Made by a program: the position numbers and the translations under genes. Positions 12,460 to 23,376 of a DNA stretch of 64,000 nucleotides are shown here, piece by piece (the first letter of the stretch is position 1; each line of letters begins with the position of its first letter). The DNA is taken from contig OX327712.1 of NCBI GenBank assembly GCA_946807835.1, positions 17,688,001 through 17,752,000 on the forward strand, read 5' to 3'. A model generated the notes under the pieces. That model saw only the letters and a program-made list of their open reading frames with translations, did not search any database and had not been told where the DNA came from. Origin of the DNA: Ailanthus altissimus (Eukaryota > Streptophyta > Magnoliopsida > Sapindales > Simaroubaceae).

Positions 12460-14004
12460 TTATCCAAACCTTGGAGATAACTGGGCTTGCAAAGGATTCT
12501 TCATCACCGTTGCAAATTCCATTCTCTCCTCTAAATTAACCTCCTCTCTATTTACAGCCTTCCACTCAAAGCACCAAACTAAATTTGCCACAAAATATTC
12601 CAAATGAAGCATAGCCAAGCCAAGCCCAGGACAAATCCTTCTCCCAATCCCAAATGGCATCATTTTTATCTCCCTACACCCTGTTAAATCAAAACCCTCA
12701 ACTCCAAAGCCATCACCCTGTAGAAATCTTTCAGGTTTGAAAGCCATGGGATCTTTCCAAATTTTGCAATCCCATCCCATTTTAGCTACCATGAAATTTA
12801 CAATACTATTCTTGGGAATCAAAAAGCCATTTAAAACTACATCTTCTGTCACAGCATGAGGCAGCACAAAGTGTATTGGTGGGTGACGCCTTAAACCTTC
12901 TAAAATCACTGCTTTTAAGTAAGGCAACTTGTGCAAATCATCTTCTTTCACATTCTCCTCTCCATTTTTCGTAACCCCTTTAATCTCCATGAATAATTTC
13001 TCTTGTACTTGTGGGTATTTAACTATATTCGCCATGATCCATTGCAGCGCTGTTGATGTAGTTTCAGTGCCTGCGCTAAGAAACTCAGAGCACAAACTAA
13101 CCATTTCTCCTTCATCAAGCTTCCTGTTCTCCTCCGGGAGTTCAAGATCCAACAAAGTGTCAACATATGACAAGACATGCTCGTCTTTCTCCTCTGCTTT
13201 GCTTAAGCTCTCTTCCTTCACCTTCTTTCGAGATCTGATCAAAGGAATCAATACACCTTCTAAGAACTGTCGCATCTGATAGAACTCTTGCCATCTTTTA
13301 CGAAACACAATCTTTGTAAGAATTGGGCAGAATTCTAATACATTAAATCTGTCTAAATTCAACAGATAGCGTCGATTAGCATCCTCGATCTCCTTGATTT
13401 GCTTCTCCTCAAGCTTGTCTCCGAAACACATAAGTACTAACAAGCAAAACATGGCATACTGAAAACGCTCCGAAACATGAACCGGCTCACCAAATTTGCT
13501 CTTTTCTGTAAGGGAATTAATGAGAATTCGCAGAACCCATTTGCGTGCATGTGAGTAGGATTTCACGCGCGAAGAATGAAGGATTTTCTCTGTGAGGTTA
13601 CGCCGTAGAGCACGCCATGTAGGACCGTAAGAGGCAGTGTTGATAGTATGCTGGTTGCTACTGTCAATTTTCTCAGCGCCAAGAGCTTGGGGACGGTCAG
13701 CAAAAATGGCACTGTTTTGGATCAAGGCCTTGTGAGCCAAGGCACGGTCGGCTACAAAGATGACGGGGCGAGAGCCCGTAGGAAGAGTGATCACGGGGCC
13801 ATACTTTGCAGTCAGGGTTTTGAGGACATCTTCTAGCTCTGAGAAAGATTTAAAGAGCCAAAGAAAGTTGCCTATTATGGGAAAAGTTATGGGCCCTGGT
13901 GGGAGATTACGAGTTGGTTCTTTGTTGGAATTTAGAAACTTGGTGATGATCAAACTGAAAATTACAGCGATGATTGAAAGGATAATGATGAACCAGGCTT
14001 CCAT
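12460..14004 (-). CDS. Cytochrome P450, CYP89A-like, intronless and apparently intact
   Basis: A 514-residue ER-anchored heme monooxygenase; P450s of this type use NADPH-P450 reductase to insert oxygen into small molecules. Residues 1-22 form a hydrophobic membrane anchor. LPPGP at 34-38 is the proline-rich hinge, AGTETT at 311-316 the I-helix oxygen-binding motif, E369-x-x-R372 the K-helix, PERF at 424-427, and FGIGRRICPG at 451-460 the heme loop with Cys458. All key residues are present and there is no intron, as expected for CYP89. I chose the MEAWF start at 14004 because it begins directly with the anchor; the open frame runs 55 codons further upstream but crosses a TATA box at 14091-14100. 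Arabidopsis CYP89A members are about 510 residues, and CYP89A9 acts on chlorophyll catabolites during senescence. Substrate here is unknown; family assignment is from motif recall, not a search. Confidence 0.93.
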   Translation of the reverse strand: MEAWFIIILSIIAVIFSLIITKFLNSNKEPTRNLPPGPITFPIIGNFLWLFKSFSELEDVLKTLTAKYGPVITLPTGSRPVIFVADRALAHKALIQNSAIFADRPQALGAEKIDSSNQHTINTASYGPTWRALRRNLTEKILHSSRVKSYSHARKWVLRILINSLTEKSKFGEPVHVSERFQYAMFCLLVLMCFGDKLEEKQIKEIEDANRRYLLNLDRFNVLEFCPILTKIVFRKRWQEFYQMRQFLEGVLIPLIRSRKKVKEESLSKAEEKDEHVLSYVDTLLDLELPEENRKLDEGEMVSLCSEFLSAGTETTSTALQWIMANIVKYPQVQEKLFMEIKGVTKNGEENVKEDDLHKLPYLKAVILEGLRRHPPIHFVLPHAVTEDVVLNGFLIPKNSIVNFMVAKMGWDCKIWKDPMAFKPERFLQGDGFGVEGFDLTGCREIKMMPFGIGRRICPGLGLAMLHLEYFVANLVWCFEWKAVNREEVNLEERMEFATVMKNPLQAQLSPRFG

Positions 14005-14090
14005 GTTTAATTGCAAATTTTGCAATGGATGATGGAAAATGGCAAAGGCCAAAGCGTTTTGACGAGCGTACCGAATTTGATGCTTTGTAT

Positions 14091-14100
14091 TATTATATAG
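14091..14100 (-). promoter_or_regulatory. TATA box of the intact P450 gene
   Basis: On the minus strand the bases read CTATATAATA, about 90 bp before the ATG at 14004. A transcription start near 14060-14070 would leave a 5' UTR of about 60 nt. This supports the internal methionine rather than the longer upstream frame. Confidence 0.6.
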
Positions 14101-14484
14101 ATAAATTGGCTCTCTCTTTATCTCTATTATGAATAAAGTGCCTTTAATTGACACCAACCATTTGTTCACATACAGAACTTAATTATACTGTCCGGGTAAA
14201 TATTTTTAAGTTCCTATAATAGCAGTTTTATGTTCAGCATGATGGAAAAGTTGAGAAGCCATGTTTCTCTTTTCTTAAAAAAAGAAAAGAAAAAAAAAAG
14301 ATATAAAATAAATATAAAAAAATAAGGGACTCAAACTATAGAAAAAGTGATTTTAAATTTAATGAAGCTAAAGAAAAAATATTGATAAAATATTTTTTAA
14401 GGTTTTTAATAATTTTTTTAAAAGAATTTGAGAAATAATATCTGTCTTTATATAAAATTTATTCAATTTTTATTTGAGGTAGAA

Positions 14485-14745
14485 TGTGACATTCTTTCTC
14501 ATCTAATAACATGACGCACTTGTTACAGTTTGACTTAAACTCAAGAGTCAATGTAACTTGTATTGTTCATCTACCTGGTGCTAGAAGATCTCTATTCACG
14601 TATAATTTTATATTGGTATGATGTGATATTCTCTCTCATCTAATCATTGGACATTCTTTCTCATTCAATTACGTGACACTCTCGTCATGGTCTAACTCAA
14701 ATTCAAGAGTCAACTTAACTCGTATTGCCCATCTCACTAAGTTAT
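14485..14745 (+). repeat. Diverged 160-bp direct repeat
   Basis: GACATTCTTTCTCAT begins related ~90-bp stretches at about 14489 and 14649. Both continue with CTCAAGAGTCAA or TTCAAGAGTCAA and then CCATCT/TTCATCT. They probably derive from a repeat element. Confidence 0.6.
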
Positions 14746-15227
14746 GAGGACTCACATCCTATGTAATAATCTTTGAACAATTTTAGAGACCTGCATGTAC
14801 ATGAGAATTCAAATTTCTATTCTAATATCCTACTTATCATGGGCAAAACGCTTATTATTGATCAAAAAATTAGTCTGTTAAGTAATATTGTTTATTCGCT
14901 TATATATACTCAAAATCTACCTAATTTTTATTTGATGTAGAATATGACACTTATGATTTATATTTTCATCTTTAAGTAAGAATATTATTTGTTCTCAATT
15001 TTTTTTTTAATGTATTCATCTATGTATAATTTGAAAAGTAAAGTAATACATAATTAATTTAATATTTAACGCGTGACTTATTTTAATATGCATTTTTTTA
15101 ACATATAATATTTATTAAAAGGTGCCACGCATAATAGATTATAACTTATTGCAAATGAATTTATTAATTTATATTCTCAACTTCATCTCATTTCACATTC
15201 ACGAATCATTATTATTATATTATAATG

Positions 15228-15340
15228 CACGTGTCGTGGAATTGTTAAACGATGCATGCAATGGCATGCACGTGGGCTCGAGGCATGCACTCGTGAAGCT
15301 TTCAATCGGCCATGTGTGCGGCGCCTTATGGTATAAATAG
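15228..15340 (+). promoter_or_regulatory. Orphan promoter-like cluster: G-boxes, RY motifs, TATA box
   Basis: Within 113 bp lie two G-boxes (CACGTG at 15228-15233 and 15269-15274) and three CATGCA RY motifs (15255-15260, 15265-15270, 15284-15289), with an overlapping TGCATG at 15253. TATAAATAG follows at 15332-15340. RY plus G-box is the recognised pattern for ABI3/VP1- and bZIP-controlled seed and ABA-responsive promoters in plants. The local GC content is well above its surroundings. No credible open reading frame follows within a kilobase on the plus strand, so the gene it drives, if any, is missing, non-coding or starts with a tiny exon. Confidence 0.5.
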
Positions 15341-15344
15341 AAGC

Positions 15345-16440
15345 AACAAATTCTACTCGTGGTAATAGCTTAGTGATAAGGTTGGTAATTTTTCTATTTT
15401 TATTTTTAGTAAAGATTTCGACTTCAACCGTATAAAAAAAAAAACCGAAGAACCAAATTTCTTTCTTTCTTTTTTTTTTAACAAACCAAACCCGCACACT
15501 ATCAAAATAGAAGCAATCAAGAAATTAAGCGGAAGTGAAAGGAAAAGAAAAAGATTAAGAGAAAGAAAAAGTCGAGAGAAAGAAAAGAAAAATTATTGAA
15601 ATTATATTTGGGTGATTAGAATTATTTCATTTTTTATTTTAGCTAATAGCAATTTTATGAAATTAAACTAATTATGTTAAGTTTTGGATCCGATTTAAGA
15701 TTAATATATATTAAAGTGAGTGGATATATATATGTATATGTTTACAATATTTGCGTTATCATGTTTCTTTCGTTATGATTTATTTTTAGATAAATAAATA
15801 TTATTATTAATTAATTATATTTAAAAATGTTTATGATTATATTAAATATTACAATATTAAATTTAAAATAATAATATTTCTATAAAATTATTTAAAAGTG
15901 GTTTAAATTACCAAAATACGTACCTTTTCATTTAATTTAATTATTCTGTAAATATACTAAATTTTGTTGTTAACTCTACTTGAACGATGCGATAATTTTA
16001 TTAGATAAGACTACGATTTCTCACTCTACTTATACATGAGTCATTCCATTAAGTGAGATTACGTTTTTTTTCTCAATATTAATTAGATATGATTTTCAAT
16101 ATATATGTTACAACTCCCAATATAATATTATGTATACTTAACTTTGAAACAAATTTGTAACAACTTACAATTTAAATATATGTTTCATATTTACCTAGTA
16201 TATGATTATTTTTCTCCTAGTACAAGATTTTATGGTTATTTATACAATACAAATTTGTACGGATGTATAAATATATTACCTATAGTTTGTGTTATATATA
16301 GTATTATTTTTAATAAATTATTATTATTATATTTTTATTTTAAAGTATATAATAATTTTAAATTAATGTTTTTTCACTGAGCTGTATATTCAAATTTTTT
16401 CTGTTATTTTAATTTTTAAGTTATTATAAAAATTTATACA
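15345..16440. other. AT-rich DNA downstream of the promoter-like cluster
   Basis: Only short frames rich in Tyr, Ile and Leu, as expected by chance in AT-rich DNA. A purine-rich stretch lies at about 15520-15600. No gene is assigned. Confidence 0.5.
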
Positions 16441-16444
16441 ATAT

Positions 16445-17420
16445 AATATTGTTCTCTCCCAAAAAATTGCCATTGGGCCTAAAGCCTCCAAGCCAAAAAG
16501 ATATCGACTCCTAAGAGTCTAGTCAAATGTTTTCTTGTGGGATAACCTTCCTTAGGATTCACCATTCATTGTAGGACAGACCACTTTGAAGACAACCCTA
16601 TGATAATAGCCATCAGACCATACTCTAGTAGGCTTAAATAGCAGAGAACCTACTTGGATTCAAAGGACCTGATCGGTAATCTGAAGCACTTGTTCGGCTA
16701 GACAAGTCAGGATATGGCTAAAATCACCATTTACACACTACTCGGATCAGTTCATCTCAACACTTGTGTGATCAACAAAGAAACAGGTCAGAACAGACAC
16801 CAGGTTGACTGTTTGTCGAATAAGCCAACCAGCTACAGCTAGTGAAGTCACCAAAGAACCAGCTCTTTAAGAAGACCTCAGATCACAGCTGAGCCAAACA
16901 AGAATAGACTATCATGAGTACCCCCGAACGAATCAATCTTAAACCTCACACTTAATCAAACCCACAGGCGAAGACATGCATAAGGAATATGTCGAGAATG
17001 TGATTAATACATCAGAAAGATACCTGACATGTAATAGAAGCGGAATCAGAAGCATGACATAATAAGATCTATAAAAGAATATTCGGCGTGTGTCAGGAGC
17101 ACGGTAGAATGATATTTGGCATATGTCAGAAAAAATGGCAGAGGCAGAATATATGAAAGGTCCTCCAAAGATCAATACTATAAAAAGGAGAAAAATACAC
17201 TAAAGTAAAGATGATGCCAAAAAAAAAAATTAAAAGAATTAACAGATGAAAAAGAAGTTTGATTCTTTTGATTTTAAATACATTCTGACCTTTTTCTTTA
17301 TTAGATCCCATCACATGACCTTTTCTGATTTAAGTATCGGAGAATTTTCGTCAGAACCCATCCCAATGATATCGTTACAATAGCTATGTTAGTGTTTTGT
17401 AGATCCCATCATAGTTGTCA
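16445..17420 (+). mobile_element. Probable LTR fragment of a retrotransposon
   Basis: This stretch has more mixed base composition than its neighbours. CTATAAAAAGG at 17178-17188 is a strong TATA box. About 140 bp later comes TCTGATTTAAGTATCGGAG followed by TTTTCGTCAGAACCC, an order typical of the R/U5 end of some plant gypsy LTRs. TGTCAG-type words repeat upstream of the TATA box. No clear TG...CA ends or target duplication were identified, so the boundaries are approximate. Confidence 0.5.
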
Positions 17421-20105
17421 ACAAAGAGAAAATATAAGCTCGTACAAATATGTTCAACTAGTGTGAAGCTTGAGTATTTTTCTCACTCATAAATAAATTT
17501 AAGTTTTATTAGTTTGAAAAATTATCTTTTTTAATTAATAAATATATTTTAAAATTAGATTACAACACATAAATTGTACGAATCATTATATTTTCAATAT
17601 AATTAGTTACGATAAAAACCGTGACCCGATACATTTTAAAAAATATATATATTAAGACACGTAGTTTTATCACATAAATTCAATAAATATGGAACATAAT
17701 AGATGATGATTATCTACTTTGAAATTCGAGGAAGACTGGAGTTAGTTCTTATCATTTATTATTTGACTTTAAGAAAAATATTCAACTTATAAAATTAGGG
17801 GGAAAATCTTGGAGTGCATAGCATAAAAATAAAAGCTTATGATGTAAAAAAGAAAGAATGACTGGAATTGAAATAAATAAAGTATTAAGAGTCTGGTTAC
17901 TGATGAAATAAACAAACAACTTGCCGCTTGAAGAAGAAACAATACTCCAAATAGCAATTACATCACCATGATCCTATACAATTTTATTCAGCAGGTTACT
18001 GATGTTTTTTTTTTTTCTCTTATCAATAAGAGATGAGTGAAAAGATAATAGTAATCTTAAATTATATAAATGAGATAATAATAATAATAATAATCCATGT
18101 TTTTTCCTTCTTTAATTTTTCCTTTTAATTTTTTTTTCTTTTTTTTTAAAAAAAAGATTTTCTTGTTAATAATAAGTTTTTCACTTTGGTTGGTAGTTTT
18201 TGATGAGATCTTGATCTAAATTAATTATTTACTTTTAACCATTCAGATCTTGATTTAGATTAAATCTCTGACTCTCTATAATTTTATTCTTTTATTTACT
18301 AATCATATTTTTTTATATTTAAAATTTTATTTGTTCAAATTTAACAGTCTGAGAAAAAAAAATTGTAAAAAATTATTTAGAAGGGTCGGCATTGATGGTG
18401 GAGAATGACTTGAAAGAACAATGTTGTTATCTCCGTTGTTGCTCGATTTATTATTTAGTAATAAAAATTGTTGATACCTTTATAATAAGACTATAGCTCC
18501 TTGTACATGTGTGGTTATATTTGATCTTTCTTTCAAATCATATTAACGTCTGTTTCTTATAATTTATCTATAGAGTTACATTATTTTGTTGAATGAAATT
18601 AATATTCACACTTCACCAAAAAAAAAAATCTTGTATAACAACTGATATGACATATTACATATTGTATTTACTAATGATTTCATTTCAACTATCACAATAA
18701 TGATGCAATAATAAAATCAATAGATACTGATATATAAAGGACCACACTGTTAAAGGTTTTTAAGAAGCCATGCAACAGTTTCCTTAAATTTGCGTGTATA
18801 TATATATATATATAGTATTAAAATACCTAATTTGCTCATCTTAGATTTTTTAATTTTTTTTTATATTTAATAGGTTAAATTATTAATTTAAGAAAATTGT
18901 TCATACAACTATTAAATACATGTTTTTTAATATATTATTTAATATTCAAACAATATCCTATCTTTCTTTTGTTTAAAGTTTTTTTTAATAAAAAATAATT
19001 TTTAATTTACAAGTGATCCACATTTTATATTTTTTAATTTCATTCTCTTATCTTAATAAAAATAATATTATATTATAAGTACTTTTTAATATAAAAGAAT
19101 TATTCTTTTCCTACATAGAAGATGAAATATATTTTTTTTTAATACAAAGAAATTTTATATTTGTAATTCTTTTAGTATATAGAAATAATTTTTTTTCAAT
19201 TTAACTTATATATATAGACTCACAATTTTGAAACGTTATAAAATAGTAATTTTATATTCCTTTCAAATTTGTGTCATACTCTTCTTCTTAACTTAAAGAT
19301 CAAGAAAAAAAATTCTCTAAAAAATAAGTAAGTTAAAATATTTTATATTTTAATAATTTTATTTATATATAAATTAATTTCTCAATATTTTACAATTATA
19401 ACCTTATATGTATTTTTTTATGAATCTTGATCTTTATACTTTTATTTTAAATTTATTAATTTTAAGATATAAAATTTATTTTTCACAATAATATAATACA
19501 AATTTATTGTTTACTTTTTTTTTTTCAATGAGAAAGCCATCTACAATTAATCAACTTTAAAATAAAAAATACTAAAAATTCAAAATTCCATACATCATCA
19601 CCATTTCTTAAGATTATGTTAAAGTTCCCAACAACTTTTTTTTTTTCAGTTCATCTACTATTGACATCAAATAAAAATATTAATTTATTTTATTAAATTT
19701 AAAATTTTATCCAAATGACCTTTTTAAAATTTTATAATTTCATTTTTGGATCAGAGTATAGAATCAACCATGAAAAAGAATGGATAATATTTCATTTGGA
19801 TAAAAATGCCTTTTAGTTTTAATATTTTATTTAATTTTAATAAGAATTTTAAATTAAAATTAATTTATTTTTAAATATAAGTTCATTTATGGCTTTTAAT
19901 AAAACTTTTACCCTATAGTGCTTTTAAAAACTAGTTAAGTGTTTGAAAATAAATTATAAAAGTATTTTTTTTCATATTTTGTAGGATATTCAATTGTGTA
20001 ATTGAAAAATATCATTTCTATTGTAAAAGTATTTAAATAAATATTATAAAAACATTATTTATTGTAACTATCAAATAATATAAAAAACCATTCTCAATAC
20101 TCATT
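17421..20105. other. Long AT-rich intergenic stretch
   Basis: Almost entirely A and T runs, with microsatellites near 18075 and 18797. No gene, RNA or bounded repeat is visible. Confidence 0.5.
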
Positions 20106-20109
20106 CTAT

Positions 20110-20290
20110 TTCTAAGTTTTAGGGGGATTTATATGAAGAGAGGGTCTTGGACGCACCAAACAATCCCATGTCTCAATGTGGGGGAAGCATCAAATGAAAT
20201 ACTATTTTCAACCAAGTTTACAGGGTCATCCTGAGCTCTCAAAATCAATTGAAATTCAAAGGAGGCAAAGGCCACCGAGTGATGGCATTA
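20110..20290 (+). repeat. Diverged copy of part of the 330-bp repeat
   Basis: GCATCAAATGAAATACTATT, CAACCAAGTTTA, GGGTCATCCT and CCACCGAGTGATGG occur in the same order and spacing as in the units at 1291-2231. Sequence at the edges differs, so only about half the unit is recognisable. Confidence 0.8.
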
Positions 20291-20291
20291 A

Positions 20292-21250
20292 TATATTTAA
20301 TTTCTTTTTAAAATTTAATTAATTTATTTCTTTAAAAAAATTAATTTACTTCAAATAGTTAATTTGCTTTTTAACAATTTTTTTTACAAAAATAAATATG
20401 ATAATTTAACAAAATGAGTAGATTGGAATAAGGATTCTCTTTTGTGCGGAATATTAATTCTTCATTTTTAAGGAATGAAGATTCTTAAGGAATTCATGTT
20501 CCTTATGAACGTTGCCAACCAAGCGTAGAAATCTTCATAAAAATGAGGATTTCTTTCTATTTCACCCTCCTTTCAGTTCAACCAAACATCACCTGAGATT
20601 CTTTTGGAGAAGTGTTGCTCTTCAAATGAATTCGAAGAATCTGTATCAGAAAGATCTTTCAACAAATCTGTGTATGTTCATTGGGCTCGGAAATTGCCTG
20701 GTTTTGATAAAAGAAAATATGTCTCCCTCACTCTGGCACATAATCCATCAGAATATTGCTTACACGGGTGTTTGGTTGGCCTTGTGGATGCTTGTATCAT
20801 TGAACATGGAATGACATGGAGTGGATTCATTTTAAGTCTAGAGAAATGCCAAACATCAAATGGCAGTCACAATTATGTGAAACACCATCATTTTATATCA
20901 CCCTCTAGCTAATGGTGTTGTGTTAAAATCAAAAAAGTAGTACTGGGTTCGGCTATATTGATTGAAAAATCAAACCTCTGATATACTTCAACGGAGGCAA
21001 CAGCAATACCTTCCACTTCCAGTTACTTTAATTAACACCTTCACGAACTTCCATTCCTTTGAGCTTCACTATCATCTTTGTGCATGTCTCGGCATCCTGT
21101 TGAAGTTGAAAGTTTTAGAGATGTTAAAAGAAAGAGAACAGAATTAGAAAAACAAAACATATGCAATCACAACTTCACTGACTGACAATAAGATATTAAC
21201 CAAAAACATACTCCAAAAGCAAAAAAAACCAATAACTAACATCCAGGTAT
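20292..21250. other. Intergenic DNA with an unassigned open stretch at about 20560-20910
   Basis: About 100 codons are open on the plus strand up to the stop near 20910, without an ATG at their start (the first available codon is TTG). Residues such as VHWARKLPGFDKRKY do not match a family I recognise. It could be an exon of a decayed gene, a captured fragment, or chance. The rest is AT-rich. Confidence 0.3.
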
Positions 21251-21256
21251 GAAGAA

Positions 21257-21720
21257 ATTTCCTCCATTTCTTGTCTCCTTGTAAAGGCTATTATGACTCA
21301 CCAGTTGTAAATATATAAGACCCCAAAATATTAATCCTTACATTCAGTCCCCTTCTTGTTATGTTTCTTCAACTTTCATAGAACATGTAAAACGTTTGTA
21401 ACAGTCTTATTGATTTTTCCCTACAGAGCTAACAGCAATTGTTAAAATCAATGTGAAATATGGTACACTTGGTGCCACCAAACAAACAGAAGTGCCAAAC
21501 TTTCCTCCCATTTCTTGTCCTCTTCCAAAGGTTAACATGACTCTGGTATTCTAAACATAACAATAATAGATATCATTATGCCCAAAATCAATTCTCTTTG
21601 AGCTGTAATATTTAAGTTTCTTAGAAAATGTCTAGTTGTCTCATTTATTATTATTTTTTTCCCTGAAAATACAAATAATGGATTGTTAAAATCAATGTAA
21701 TGAGGCTACACGTGCAGCCT
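21257..21720 (+). repeat. Diverged ~245-bp tandem duplication upstream of a P450 relic
   Basis: CTCCATTTCTTGTC near 21261 and CTCCCATTTCTTGTC near 21505 begin two related stretches. Both continue with a TATTATGACTC/TAACATGACTC match, CCCAAAAT, a GTTTCTT word and TTGTTAAAATCAATGT (about 21437 and 21684). The second copy ends just before the 21847 start, so the P450 upstream region appears duplicated. Confidence 0.6.
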
Positions 21721-21846
21721 CAACAAAGTTCTGCAAACAAGAAAACCCTATAACCTCAAATAGATATATGTACTCAAGTTTCATTTCTTCTTCCTTATAC
21801 ATGCTCCTACTATCATTTCAGATTTCCAATCCACTGAAAAGCAAAG

Positions 21847-23373
21847 ATGGAAACTTGGTGCATCATGCTCATCTCAATCTCCATCTGTATTCTCATCAAA
21901 CCCATCTTCTACCTTATCTCTTCAGCCAAAAGTCCCCTGCACAAACTCCCTCCAGGCCCCCATACTTTATCCATCATTGGCAAATTCCTCCAGCACTATA
22001 ACTCTGTTGCTCGAGCAGATCCTCCAATCGCTCCATGCCAAATTAGGTCCTATTGTGAACCTCCGATTTGGTTCCACCCCTGATATCTTCATTGCAGACC
22101 ACTCCGTAGCTCACCAAAGCTTGGTAGAAATGGGTGCCATTTTTGCTGACAGGCCCCCAGCACATGATGGTAAAAACCAGAACTTTATCAGCAGTGCCTT
22201 CTATGGTCCTACATGGCGTGTCTTGCAGCGTAAGCTCTGCAGAAATTCTTCATTCTTCTCGTGTAAAATTCTACTCGCACACACAAACATGGGTATTGCA
22301 AAATCTCCTGGAGCGCCTCAAATGCCAATCCAGCACAGGTGAACCTGTCTATATAATGGACCATTTTCTGCACTCCATGTCAGCTTATTAACACTTATGT
22401 ACTTTGGGAACAAGCTCAAAGAGAACCAAATCAATGAAATTAAGAATGCTCAACATCGTGTACTTACTAGTTTTGGTAGAGTTAACACACTGAATGCTTG
22501 GCCAAGATTGACAAAGATTGTTTTCCGCAAGCAATGGGAGGCCCTCTTAGAAGCACAAAAACAACTCAAAGACATTGATCCCTCTGATAAGACAGAGAAA
22601 GGATTTGAAGAAAGGGAAGTTAAACAAAGTTTGGGAGGAACAGGACAAAGATGAATATGTCTTATGATATGTTGATACATTGTCAGACCTCCAGCTGCCG
22701 GAGGAGAAGAGGAATCTTAATGAAGATGAAATTATTGATTTGTGCTCTGAATTTCTCCATGCAGGAACTGCTAGCACAACCACAGCATTGCAGTGGATTA
22801 TGGCAAATTTGGTCAAGTACCCACATATTCAAGAAAAGATGTTCATGGAGATTAAAGGGGTTGTGGGAGATGTAAATGATGAAGTGAAAGAAGACGACCT
22901 GCAGAAGATGCCATATCTAAAAGCAGTGATCTTATAAGGTTTAAGAAGACACCCTCCAGGATTCTTCGTTTTGCTCCATGCGGTAACTGAAGATGTTGTT
23001 TTGAATGGATATGCTGTGCCAAAGAATGTGACTGAATTTCATGATAGGGCAAACAGCAAGGGACGGGAAGGTGTGGGAAAATCCAATGAAATTTAGTCCT
23101 GAGAGATTTCTGAGCATTGAAAACAATGGTGAGGAAGTGTTTGATGTAACTGGAAGTAGAGAGATTAAAATGATGCCATTTGGTGCAGGAAGGAGGATTT
23201 GCCCTGGGCATGGTTTGGCTATGCTTCACTTGGAGTACTTAGTAGCAAATCAAATTTGGTGTTTTGTGTGGAAAGCTATGAATGGAGACGATGTTGATTT
23301 ATCAGAGACGCACGAGTTTTCAGTTGTCATGAAGCATCCACTGAAGGCTTGTATAAGCCCCAGACAAAGATAA
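21847..23373 (+). pseudogene. CYP89A-like cytochrome P450 pseudogene with frameshifts and stops
   Basis: Almost full length and colinear with the intact copy: ATG at 21847, hydrophobic anchor, LPPGP hinge, FADRP, YGPTWR, FRKQW, AGTAST I-helix, PERF and an intact heme loop [10 protein letters not shown]. The reading changes frame near 22006, 22235, 22390, 22635 and 23035. In-frame stops also interrupt it: a TGA about 22660 in the VL-x-YVD segment, and a TAA at 22935-22937 that replaces the glutamate of the K-helix ExxR motif. Despite these breaks the C-terminal 110 codons are clean, so the gene probably died fairly recently. It is in opposite orientation to the intact gene about 8 kb away. A few frameshifts could in principle be sequence errors, but five plus two stops could not. 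Confidence 0.93.
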
Positions 23374-23376
23374 AGT

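Noticed and set aside
12929..14032. Plus-strand frames opposite the intact P450
   Set aside because: They are antisense shadows of a conserved coding sequence with no domain of their own.
14005..14169. 55-codon N-terminal extension of the intact P450
   Set aside because: It precedes the membrane anchor, has no P450 similarity and runs through the TATA box at 14091-14100.
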